DNA of 6,061 bases from Gammaproteobacteria bacterium (GTDB lineage: Bacteria > Pseudomonadota > Gammaproteobacteria > Pseudomonadales > JAUIKI01): contig JAUIKI010000096.1 in assembly GCA_030430875.1 (NCBI GenBank), positions 1-6,061 of the forward strand, given 5' to 3'. The notes under the pieces are model-generated. The model was not told the origin of the DNA and made no database searches. It worked only from the letters and a program-made list of their open reading frames with translations. Position numbers and translations under genes: made by a program. Each line of letters begins with the position of its first letter. The stretch's first letter is position 1. This document shows positions 1-6,061 of this stretch, piece by piece.

Positions 1-517
1 TTATTTAGGTGGATTTGTGGTTACAACAGGTTTTGGATGCGATGAATTAGCTGAAAGTTTTGAAAAGCAGCATGATGTTTATCAAAGCATTATGATTAAA
101 GCATTAGCTGATCGTTTGGCAGAGGCATTAGCCGAGCGAATGCATGAGCGGGTGCGAAAACAGTTTTGGCGATATGCTGCTGATGAGAGCCTTTCAAGTG
201 AGCAATTAATTCGTGAGCAATATCAAGGTATTCGTCCAGCTCCTGGTTATCCAGCCTGCCCGGACCATACTGAGAAACAAATGTTATTTGATTTGCTGCA
301 GGCATATGAATCAACAGGAGTGGCATTGACTGATAGTTTTGCAATGACACCTACTGCTTCAGTGAGTGGGTTTTACTTTTCTCATCCACAGGCAAAATAT
401 TTTTCAGTTGGGAAGATTGGTGAAGACCAAATTATTAGTTATACGGATCGCAAAAAAATGACAAAATCAGCCATTGAGCGTTGGTTGGCACCTGTTTTGG
501 GTTATGATGCTAAGTGA
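1..517 (+). CDS. metH: Methionine synthase MetH, cobalamin-dependent, C-terminal fragment
   Basis: The reading frame is open from base 2 and ends at TGA 515-517; the start lies outside the window, so this is only the last ~171 residues of a protein normally about 1,200 residues long. The GTG at 17 is internal, since the codons before it (reading YLGGF) continue the family alignment. MetH moves a methyl group from methyltetrahydrofolate to homocysteine through cob(I)alamin in the cytoplasm. The piece seen is the activation domain, which binds S-adenosylmethionine and, with flavodoxin, reactivates oxidised cobalamin. It shows the AdoMet-site motif RPAPGYPACPDHTEK (bases 233-277), then FAMTPTASVSGFYFSHP from base 338, and the typical ending ERWLAPVLGYDAK. 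These blocks match E. coli MetH closely from my memory of that sequence. No frameshift or missing key residue is visible. The terminus is the family's normal one. A T8 tract at 524-531 follows the stop, but I find no convincing hairpin before it. Confidence 0.96.
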   Translation, partial: YLGGFVVTTGFGCDELAESFEKQHDVYQSIMIKALADRLAEALAERMHERVRKQFWRYAADESLSSEQLIREQYQGIRPAPGYPACPDHTEKQMLFDLLQAYESTGVALTDSFAMTPTASVSGFYFSHPQAKYFSVGKIGEDQIISYTDRKKMTKSAIERWLAPVLGYDAK

Positions 518-520
518 TAT

Positions 521-549
521 TTGTTTTTTTTGAGTTAGATGGATATACT
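521..549 (+). promoter_or_regulatory. Candidate sigma-70 promoter for the phosphopantetheinyl transferase
   Basis: TTGTTT at 521-526 and TATACT at 544-549 are separated by 17 bases. The -10 box matches consensus in 5 of 6 positions, the -35 box only in 3 of 6. It would start transcription near 556 and leave a leader of about 73 bases before the ATG at 629. In such AT-rich DNA chance matches are common; readthrough from metH is the alternative. Confidence 0.3.
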
Positions 550-628
550 TTTTGGTATGCTGAGATGTTTCACAATATAGACCAATGAAATATAAATATT
601 AATAACTAATTTAGACTTGACTATCACC

Positions 629-1419
629 ATGACTAAAGAACTTCCTCTGTTGAAAAATACGGTACATTTGTGGTTTGCTTTTCCACATGAAATTAAAGAC
701 CCTGAATTGTTAAAACAATACCGTAGTTTGTTGACTGAACATGAAAGAGAGCAGCAGCAACAGTTTTTTTCGAGAGGCATCGTCACCAATATTTAGTTGC
801 TAGAGCAATGTTGCGTACTGTTTTATCTCAATATGCAAATGTGAAGCCAAATGATTGGATGTTTACTAAAAATCAGTATGGTAAACCTTCTGTTGCCAAA
901 GAACATGGCCTGCCACATCTGCAATTTAATATCTCGCATACTGATAAGCTAATTGTTTGTGCTGTTTTAATGGATAATGAAATTGGCGTGGATGTTGAGT
1001 ATACGCTGCGACCAGGTGAAACCATTGCTGTTGCTGATCGGTTTTTTTCAAAAAAAGAGGTTGGTGACTTAATGATGTTGCCAGAAGAAGATCAACGATC
1101 ACGCTTTTTTGATTATTGGACCCTGAAAGAAGCTTATATTAAAGCATGTGGAATGGGGCTTACTATTCCTCTAAATGATTTTAGTTTTGATTTGCAAAAA
1201 CAATCGACTATTTCCATCTCATTTAGTGAGCAACGCAAGGATGACCCGGAATTTTGGAAGTTTTGGCTGTTTCAATCTGGTCGTGCTCATAAAACAGCTG
1301 TTGGTTTAAAGTGCATGGACAGTCAACTGCCTATTGAAGTAATTCAATATAAAACTGTTCCACTTAAGGAATTTAATCAAGTTGATTATCCTTTGTTGCG
1401 TCAAACTGAATTGGTGTAG
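629..1419 (+). pseudogene. Sfp-type 4'-phosphopantetheinyl transferase, frameshifted in a T7 run
   Basis: Enzymes of this family move the 4'-phosphopantetheine arm of coenzyme A onto a serine of acyl or peptidyl carrier proteins. The gene is split between two frames. The ATG at 629 reads 45 family-like residues (including HLWFAFP and LLTEHEREQQQQ), hits the T run at 764-770, goes out of frame and stops at TAG 794-796, giving 55 residues. The rest is open in the -1 frame from base 769 (FERHRHQYLVARA, then MLRTVLSQY from 808) to TAG 1417-1419. One extra T would give 263 uninterrupted residues. In that numbering the magnesium ligands are D122 and E124 (GVDVE) and E168 (WTLKEAYIKACG); NISHTD and the NQYGKP motif are also present. 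No Shine-Dalgarno site is clear before 629 or before the internal ATG at 808. A protein started at 808 would keep the metal ligands but lack the first 60 residues. True pseudogene, sequencing error, or slippage-expressed gene are all possible. Confidence 0.85.
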
Positions 1420-1687
1420 TCTAATGTAGCGCAGTGTCTGTTAGGTTGAATATCCAGGATTTTTGCCATTTTTTTTCTGATCTTGGCTGTGGTTTAGATC
1501 TTATTGAGCAGTTTCATAAAAAATTATCACAAGTGCTGAAAGTGGTTAGTTTGATGTGGATATTTCCCTCTGTTTTTCTTTCATATTATTCGTTGCAAAG
1601 AGCTTCATTTTAACTATGAATATTCTAACAATTCTTTGAAGTTTTATTGCGGTTTGGCAAGTAAGGGTAGAGTATCTATATTGATAA
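1420..1687. other. Convergent intergenic gap without recognisable gene
   Basis: This 268-base stretch separates two genes pointing at each other. It is AT-rich with several T runs (for example 1468-1475). I find no strong GC-rich hairpin followed by T residues, so no intrinsic terminator can be supported for either gene. One frame stays open for about 60 codons up to TAA 1611-1613, but it has no early ATG, no ribosome binding site and no recognisable motif. Confidence 0.6.
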
Positions 1688-2452
1688 CTAACTTAAAAAT
1701 CCTCCGTCCACAGTTATGCAAGATCCAGTTATATAGCTGCTAGCAGGGGAAGCCAGGAATAATACAGCTGGTGCGATCTCATTAGGTTTGGCCATTCGTT
1801 TCAATGGAATCATTGGCAATACAATTTGCATGAGCTTTTCATTTTGTGTTAATGCGCTGGCAAATTCAGTATCAGTTAGTCCAGGAAGAACGGCATTAAC
1901 GCGAATGTTATCCTGAGCACATTCTTTTGCAAACGCTTGAGTCATAGCTATGACTGCTGCTTTGGTAATGGAATAAGGTCCCTGCATGATTGCAGGCTTA
2001 ACTCCATTAATTGATGCAATATTAATAATATTTCCTCCACCATTTTTTCGCATTAAGCGTCCAATTTGTTGACTTAAATAGAAATAGCCTCTTAAATTAA
2101 CTTGAATGGTTTTATCAAATGCAGCCATGTCAGTGTCTAAAATGTGTCCATAACAAGGATTGGTTGCGGCATTATTAACCAATATATCAATGGAGGTGTG
2201 GTTGGTTTTTAGAGTTGAAAGTAATTTATTAATTGCTTCATCGTCCCCAATATGGCACGGGTAAATTGAAGCACTACCACCATCAGAATTAATTTTTTCA
2301 GCCACCTTGGACAATCCTGCAATCTTGCGGCTGGTCAAAATGACATGGGCGCCATGTTCTGCGAGTAGGGCGGCAATGCTCGCACCAATGCCGCGGCTTG
2401 CGCCAGTAATTAGTGCTGTTTTATTGTGAAGATCAAATAGCCTTGTATCCAT
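1688..2452 (-). CDS. Short-chain dehydrogenase/reductase (classical SDR)
   Basis: A 254-residue classical SDR, a normal length for the family; these cytosolic enzymes use NAD(P)(H) to interconvert alcohols and ketones. Visible motifs: the Rossmann cofactor loop TGASRGIG (residues 16-23), NNAA (93-96), and the catalytic tetrad N119, S147, Y160 and K164 (YSITK). The C-terminus ends in the usual ITGSCITVDGGF. The SR pair at 41-42 after the second strand, with no acidic residue there, favours NADP(H). The NNAATNPCYG stretch and the neighbouring sequence resemble the DHRS4-like branch and a bacterial SDR group often labelled only 'SDR family oxidoreductase'; the substrate cannot be read from sequence. 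The gene starts 11 bases after the stop of the response regulator on the same strand, so the two are probably cotranscribed. Its own ribosome site is weak (AGACAGA), which fits translation coupled to the gene before it. No transmembrane segment or signal peptide is seen. The family is certain, the specific role is not. Confidence 0.93.
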   Translation of the reverse strand: MDTRLFDLHNKTALITGASRGIGASIAALLAEHGAHVILTSRKIAGLSKVAEKINSDGGSASIYPCHIGDDEAINKLLSTLKTNHTSIDILVNNAATNPCYGHILDTDMAAFDKTIQVNLRGYFYLSQQIGRLMRKNGGGNIINIASINGVKPAIMQGPYSITKAAVIAMTQAFAKECAQDNIRVNAVLPGLTDTEFASALTQNEKLMQIVLPMIPLKRMAKPNEIAPAVLFLASPASSYITGSCITVDGGFLS

Positions 2453-2463
2453 ATTATCTGTCT

Positions 2464-3480
2464 TTAATCGTGAGCCTGTTCTACAAACGATTGATAGTCG
2501 ATTAAATAAGATTTAAATTCACTCAGGTTTGCTGGTTCTTCAATTAAACTGTAATGATAGAGCCGTTTGCCATTAAGGGTTTTTGCTGGAAATACGTATT
2601 TTTCCCAGTTGATAATTGCGTGATGATAAAAGCCATCTGAGCTATCCCAGAAATAGGGAATAACTTCTCTACTAGCCATTTGCTGAATTAATTTTTCAGG
2701 AGCATTTTGATCGCTTGCAATATCTAGATGACTCTCAAGATCAATTTCATTCATAATGATCAATCGAAATATTTTACCACCTGCATTCACCATTAAGAAA
2801 CCATTAGGCTCTAAAGTAATGTAGTACTCAACAATTGCATGTTGCTTGTTTAGTGCATGAAATAGGTCTTCAAAAGCAATATCATTTACAAAGGTTGGTG
2901 CAATGTCGTTGAAACTAATACTGTTTTTAAAAATTTGTGAGATTTCATCAAAATAGTTATTTTGAATGCTAAGAAGCATTTGATTAACCTTTTCCAGCGC
3001 ACTGCTATCTTGTTTTAAAATAAAACGGTCAATGATGCCTTGATTAAACGCGTCAACAGCAACTTTTTCATCTGCAACGCCAGTGAATAGAATTTTTTTG
3101 ATGTGATGATTATCTATTTGCTTGCAAAATGTAATTCCATCCATGCCTGGCATATCAAAATCAACAAGGGCGACAGACACTTCGCTGAATCGATCAGTTG
3201 AGTTTAGTCGAGAGGTGATAATTTGTTTATCTAATTTAGGTAATTCATTGATTTTTTCGGCATTTTTCAAGGCATTTTTATAATCTTCATAACATGATTC
3301 ATAGACCGGGTTTTTTGGTGAATTGTTTAAGAATTGTAGTGCTTGCATTGGGTTTGAAAACAGTTTGCATGAAATACCCGGATCCAGTTGCAAACTGAAA
3401 TTGGTTAAAAAATCTTGATTGTCATCAACGAAGACAACAGTAGTTGGATAGTGGAATGTCGGTACAGCTCGAGCTTGCAT
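2464..3480 (-). CDS. LqsR-like response regulator with enlarged receiver domain
   Basis: A 338-residue protein with an N-terminal receiver domain. The acidic pair D19-D20 lies in VVFVDDN, the phosphoacceptor is D107 in VDFDMPGMDG, the switch threonine is T133 (ILFTG) and the conserved lysine is K156 (FILK). The acidic pair and phosphoacceptor are about 87 residues apart instead of the usual ~45, so roughly 40 residues (about 55-98) are inserted. The C-terminal half (about 165-338) is not a DNA-binding HTH, GGDEF, EAL or HD-GYP domain that I recognise. As I recall, Legionella pneumophila LqsR, the regulator of the Lqs alpha-hydroxyketone system, also has its phosphoaspartate near 108 and a non-HTH output domain, so LqsR-like is my best call. 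That rests on architecture, not alignment. The start is well supported: GGAG sits 6 bases before the ATG. It leads a probable operon with the SDR. No partner sensor kinase is in view. Confidence 0.8.
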   Translation of the reverse strand: MQARAVPTFHYPTTVVFVDDNQDFLTNFSLQLDPGISCKLFSNPMQALQFLNNSPKNPVYESCYEDYKNALKNAEKINELPKLDKQIITSRLNSTDRFSEVSVALVDFDMPGMDGITFCKQIDNHHIKKILFTGVADEKVAVDAFNQGIIDRFILKQDSSALEKVNQMLLSIQNNYFDEISQIFKNSISFNDIAPTFVNDIAFEDLFHALNKQHAIVEYYITLEPNGFLMVNAGGKIFRLIIMNEIDLESHLDIASDQNAPEKLIQQMASREVIPYFWDSSDGFYHHAIINWEKYVFPAKTLNGKRLYHYSLIEEPANLSEFKSYLIDYQSFVEQAHD

Positions 3481-3552
3481 GCTTTTCTCCTAGTATCGTA
3501 ACACAGCAATCTACCCTATAATTTTATTGAAGAAACTAAAGTAGTTACCATA

Positions 3553-3580
3553 ATTATATCTTGCTAAGGTCAATTGTACA
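3553..3580 (-). promoter_or_regulatory. Candidate promoter for the response regulator/SDR operon
   Basis: On the minus strand TGTACA (3580-3575) is followed after 16 bases by a perfect TATAAT (3558-3553). The -35 box matches TTGACA in 4 of 6 positions. Transcription would begin near 3546, giving a leader of about 65 bases that ends in the AGGAG ribosome binding site. A second TTGACC lies at 3573-3568, but it has no good -10 box at the right distance. Confidence 0.5.
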
Positions 3581-3806
3581 TCGTTTAATGATTGCCGATT
3601 TGATTTGCATGCTTGGTGAGTAGTGCTCTGTTGAGTGCAAATATCTACAAAATATTTTGAATGCACAATTGGATGTAATGGAAAGTGCTGCATTGGATTT
3701 AGCTAAAATTTTAACTTTTTGACTGAATTTCGACCTTTTTTAGGGTTTTTTGCTTGAAAACTAGCTTGTCATATCATTAGTTTGCACTGGGCATCATTTA
3801 GAATTT

Positions 3807-3815
3807 TGCTATATT
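3807..3815 (+). promoter_or_regulatory. argA: Candidate extended -10 promoter for argA
   Basis: TGC followed directly by TATATT (3810-3815) forms an extended -10 element. There is no good -35 box at 16-18 bases; TTGCAC at 3782-3787 is 22 bases away, which is too far, but an extended -10 can work with a weak -35. The predicted transcript start near 3822 lies just before the inverted repeat, so the repeat would sit at the very 5' end of the argA mRNA and also where a repressor could block the promoter. Confidence 0.4.
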
Positions 3816-3824
3816 AGCGTAATC

Positions 3825-3869
3825 ATTATGTTGAAAATAGTTTTCAAATAGGACTATTTTCAACATAAT
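3825..3869. repeat. Perfect 17-bp inverted repeat in the argA leader
   Basis: The arm ATTATGTTGAAAATAGT (3825-3841) is matched exactly by its reverse complement (3853-3869) across an 11-base centre. Nested in it is a second palindrome, TTGAAAA-TAG-TTTTCAA (3831-3847). The TTGAAAA can therefore pair with either of two TTTTCAA copies (3841-3847 or 3857-3863). It has no T run after it, so it is not a standard terminator. It could be an operator for a dimeric or multimeric repressor, or a 5' stem-loop in the mRNA. ArgR is an obvious candidate, but the nested half-sites TGAA/TTCA are 7 bases apart instead of the 6 in the E. coli ARG box consensus, so a direct match cannot be claimed. Confidence 0.85.
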
Positions 3870-3935
3870 TGCAGAGATCTCTTACAAGAAATTAAATTTT
3901 GGCTTAACTGATTTTACTGAAAAAAGGAAGAGTTT

Positions 3936-5258
3936 ATGGAGCATTCACTCCAACATGCAGCATGGTTTCGACAAGTTTCTCCTTATATTAACCAGCATCG
4001 TGGTAAGACTATGCTGGTTGGATTAACTGATTTGGCACTTCAAGAGCCTTATTTTGAACCTATTGTCCATGATTTAGTGTTGTTAAAAAGTTTAGGCATT
4101 AAATTAATCATTGTGTATGGGGCACGATGTTATATTGATGAAGAGTTGAAGCAATTAGGTATTAAAAATATTTATAGTCAGGGACTTAGAGTCACAAACC
4201 AACAAGCAATGGAGTGTGTTAAGAAAGTTGTCGGACAATTGCGCTTACGTTTTGAGGCTATTTTTTCGCAGGGAGCTGCACATTTGCCGAGCTCGGCAGC
4301 ATTTACAGAGATTATCAGTGGTAATTTTGTGGTTGCAAAGCCTATTGGTATTAAGCAAGGTGTTGATTTTTGCTTTACAGGTCAGGTGAGACAAATAAAA
4401 GAAAATAGTATGAGACAGCTTTTGGATCTTAATAATATCTTGTTATTGTCTCCTATTGGTTATTCTTCTACAGGAGAAACCTTTAATTTGTCATTTGATG
4501 AGTTAATGGTTGCTGTTGCTACCAAGCTTAGTGTCGATAAATTGATTATTTATGATAATCTTCGAGAGTTAATCAATGCCGAAGAAATTACTTCTCGAGA
4601 AATGTCAGTTGCAGAATGTGATGTGAAGCTAGCAGAGCTTGGAGTTGATCAAGTTAAGAGTAAGTCGTTATCACTTGCAAGCCAGGCATGTCGAGGTGGC
4701 GTTAGTCGAGTACATCTCATTGACTACACGCAAAATGGTGCACTAATTGCTGAGTTATTTACTCAAAAAGGATCAGGCTTGCTGATCACAAATGAGCCTT
4801 ATGAACGCATTATGTCAGCTAAAATTGATGATGTGGGAGGGGTTCTTGAGTTAATTCAACCGTTGGAAGAAGAAGGAGTTTTAGTGCGACGTTCTCGAGA
4901 ACGTCTTGAACAAGAAATTGAACAATTTATTGTTATCAAACGTGATCATGCTGTTATTGGTTGTGCAGCACTGTATCCTTTTGTTGGTGAGAAACAAGCC
5001 GAAGTAGCTTGTTTAACAGTTCATAAAGATTATCGTCGTTGTAATCGTGCAGCAAAGCTTTTAACTCAAGTTGAAAAAAATGCCAGAAGTCAGGGTATGA
5101 CTCGACTTTTTGCTTTAACAACAGAAGCAATTCATTGGTTTAATGAGCAAGGTTTTAAAGTGGCTGATGTGAATGAGTTGCCAGTTGAGAAACAACAGAC
5201 GTATAATTTCCAACGTAACTCCAAAATATTAGTGAAAGATTTGTCAGAGGATTTGTAG
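3936..5258 (+). CDS. argA: N-acetylglutamate synthase ArgA (amino-acid N-acetyltransferase)
   Basis: ArgA acetylates glutamate with acetyl-CoA, the first committed step of arginine synthesis, in the cytoplasm; it is usually feedback-inhibited by arginine. The 440 residues match the usual length (E. coli about 443) and align end to end from memory. An amino-acid-kinase-fold domain covers about 15-280 (FRQVSPYINQHRGKT, SLGIKLIIVYGAR, SGNFVVAKPIG, STGETFNLSFDEL, then SQACRGGVSRVHLIDY). A C-terminal GNAT domain covers about 290-435 (IDDVGGVLELIQPLEEEGVLVRRSRE, CAALYPF, VHKDYRRCNRAAKLL, IHWFNEQGF, YNFQRNSK). The acetyl-CoA loop reads RRCNRA, with N370 where many GNATs have glycine; E. coli ArgA also lacks that glycine. 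Oddly, the LGGE/LPGE loop of other ArgA kinase domains is replaced by LTDL (residues 30-33). The start is supported by AAGGAAGAG shortly before the ATG. ilvD follows after 61 bases without an evident terminator, so cotranscription is possible. The inverted repeat upstream is the likely control site. Confidence 0.97.
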   Translation: MEHSLQHAAWFRQVSPYINQHRGKTMLVGLTDLALQEPYFEPIVHDLVLLKSLGIKLIIVYGARCYIDEELKQLGIKNIYSQGLRVTNQQAMECVKKVVGQLRLRFEAIFSQGAAHLPSSAAFTEIISGNFVVAKPIGIKQGVDFCFTGQVRQIKENSMRQLLDLNNILLLSPIGYSSTGETFNLSFDELMVAVATKLSVDKLIIYDNLRELINAEEITSREMSVAECDVKLAELGVDQVKSKSLSLASQACRGGVSRVHLIDYTQNGALIAELFTQKGSGLLITNEPYERIMSAKIDDVGGVLELIQPLEEEGVLVRRSRERLEQEIEQFIVIKRDHAVIGCAALYPFVGEKQAEVACLTVHKDYRRCNRAAKLLTQVEKNARSQGMTRLFALTTEAIHWFNEQGFKVADVNELPVEKQQTYNFQRNSKILVKDLSEDL

Positions 5259-5319
5259 TATTTACTTTTTATTTGCAGCCTTACTTTTAGTGCATTATCT
5301 TAAATTTTGAGGAAATCAT

Positions 5320-6061
5320 ATGAGCAGTAATGATCGAAAATATTCATCCCGAGTTGTTGATGGAGTAGAGAAAGCACCTAGTCGTGCCATGTTGCGCGCT
5401 GTTGGTTTTTCTGATGCTGATTTTAAAAAACCACAGATTGGTATTGCCTCAACTTGGAGTATGGTAACGCCTTGTAATATGCATATTAATCAGCTTGCAG
5501 ATAATGCCTCCAAAGGTGTTGATGATTCTGGTGGGAAAAGTGTGATTTTTAATACAATTACAGTTTCTGATGGCATTTCAATGGGAACCCCCGGCATGTG
5601 TTATTCATTGGTTTCACGTGAAGTCATTGCTGATTCGATTGAAACAGTGGTGGGAGCTGAAGGATTTGATGGTGTGGTTGCCATCGGCGGTTGTGATAAA
5701 AATATGCCAGGTTGTGTGATGGCAATAGCGCGTCTTAATCGGCCAGCTGTTTTTGTCTACGGAGGCACAATTAAACCAGGTCCTGAGCACAGAGATATTA
5801 TTTCAGTGTTTGAAGCAGTCGGTGCGCATGCAAAAGGCAGTTTATCTGATATTGAATTAAAAGAAGTTGAAGATACGGCGATTCCTGGACCTGGATCCTG
5901 TGGTGGTATGTACACAGCCAACACCATGGCATCCGCTGTCGAAGCATTAGGTTTAAGTTTGCCAAACAGTTCCGCGCAAGAGGCGGTGTCAGATGCCAAA
6001 CAAGATGATTGTTGGAAAGCAGGTCAGGCAGTTATGCAGTTGATCAAAAATGATATTAAAC
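5320..6061 (+). CDS. ilvD: Dihydroxy-acid dehydratase IlvD, N-terminal part
   Basis: IlvD dehydrates 2,3-dihydroxy-isovalerate and 2,3-dihydroxy-3-methylvalerate to the 2-oxo acids that become valine, leucine and isoleucine. The first 247 codons are present and the gene continues past the window end, so its length cannot be checked. The ATG is preceded by GAGGAAA (5309-5315), and the protein begins MSSNDRKYSSRVVDGVEKAP, as expected for the family. Key sites are intact: three cysteines expected to hold the iron-sulfur cluster, C52 (TPCN), C125 (GGCDKNMPG) and C194 (GSCGGMYTANTM), with magnesium-site residues D84, D126 and K127, the lysine being the one carbamylated in solved relatives. The sequence follows the shorter (~560 residue) class shared with plant and mycobacterial enzymes, which carry a [2Fe-2S] cluster, and not the ~616-residue E. 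coli type. It lies 61 bases after argA on the same strand. Confidence 0.96.
   Translation, partial: MSSNDRKYSSRVVDGVEKAPSRAMLRAVGFSDADFKKPQIGIASTWSMVTPCNMHINQLADNASKGVDDSGGKSVIFNTITVSDGISMGTPGMCYSLVSREVIADSIETVVGAEGFDGVVAIGGCDKNMPGCVMAIARLNRPAVFVYGGTIKPGPEHRDIISVFEAVGAHAKGSLSDIELKEVEDTAIPGPGSCGGMYTANTMASAVEALGLSLPNSSAQEAVSDAKQDDCWKAGQAVMQLIKNDIK

Larger units (their letters stand above)
3481..3935. promoter_or_regulatory. Divergent regulatory region between response regulator and argA
   Basis: The 455 bases between two divergently transcribed genes are AT-rich and carry no convincing gene. The left part holds the candidate minus-strand promoter and strong ribosome site of the response regulator. 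The right part holds a candidate extended -10 promoter, a large perfect inverted repeat, the short palindrome AGAGATCTCT (3873-3882) and the argA ribosome site. Bases about 3590-3800 contain no feature I can name. A 60-codon minus-strand frame (3511-3693) looks like chance. Confidence 0.7.

Noticed and set aside
96..350. 84-codon minus-strand open frame
   Set aside because: It lies fully antisense inside the clearly coding metH fragment and shows no family motif.
500..531. Possible metH terminator at the T8 tract
   Set aside because: I could not draw a stable GC-containing hairpin immediately before the T run.
535..789. 84-codon minus-strand open frame, cysteine-rich at its start
   Set aside because: It lies mostly antisense to the 5' part of the phosphopantetheinyl transferase, whose plus-strand reading is supported by family motifs; the cysteine run is the complement of the glutamine-rich CAG/CAA stretch.
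808..1419. Independent short phosphopantetheinyl transferase starting at ATG 808
   Set aside because: Family sequence continues in frame upstream of 808 to the T run, there is no clear ribosome site, and the missing 60 residues are present in the other frame, so it is one broken gene.
1424..1613. About 60-codon plus-strand open frame in the convergent gap
   Set aside because: It has no ATG near its beginning, no ribosome binding site and no recognisable motif; such frames are expected by chance at this base composition.
3511..3693. 60-codon minus-strand open frame upstream of the response regulator
   Set aside because: It has no ribosome binding site before its ATG, overlaps the best promoter candidate for the regulator, and the peptide looks random.
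3873..3882. Palindrome AGAGATCTCT in the argA leader
   Set aside because: A 10-base palindrome is too short to interpret alone; noted only as part of the leader.
5757..5999. 80-codon minus-strand open frame
   Set aside because: It is antisense to ilvD, whose plus-strand frame carries conserved active-site motifs.

Overview
The window is AT-rich chromosomal DNA carrying ordinary bacterial housekeeping genes. The MetH, ArgA and IlvD proteins read like gammaproteobacterial versions. ArgA in particular is the fused kinase-fold plus acetyltransferase form, collinear with the E. coli and Pseudomonas enzymes. A response regulator resembling Legionella LqsR makes a Legionellales-like organism a reasonable guess, but nothing here fixes the genus.

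Layout: (1) bases 1-517, + strand, the 3' end of metH (cobalamin-dependent methionine synthase, activation domain). (2) 629-1419, + strand, a Sfp-type 4'-phosphopantetheinyl transferase broken by a one-base frameshift in a run of seven T at 764-770. Adding one T restores a complete 263-residue protein. (3) 1420-1687, a gene-free convergent gap. (4) 3480 back to 1688, - strand, a probable two-gene operon: an LqsR-like response regulator followed 11 bases later by a short-chain dehydrogenase/reductase. (5) 3481-3935, a 455-base divergent regulatory region with candidate promoters in both directions and a perfect 17-bp inverted repeat just upstream of argA. (6) 3936-5258, + strand, complete argA (N-acetylglutamate synthase). 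(7) 5320-6061, + strand, the first 247 codons of ilvD (dihydroxy-acid dehydratase), which runs off the window.

How the genes fit together: metH, argA and ilvD cover methionine, arginine and branched-chain amino-acid synthesis and suggest an organism that makes these itself. The response regulator/SDR pair is the accessory part. If the LqsR resemblance holds, it may belong to alpha-hydroxyketone-type signalling, although no autoinducer synthase or sensor kinase lies in the window. The points most worth checking are the frameshifted transferase, the regulator/SDR pair with its enlarged receiver domain, and the palindromic leader of argA. I see no rRNA, tRNA, CRISPR array or insertion sequence.
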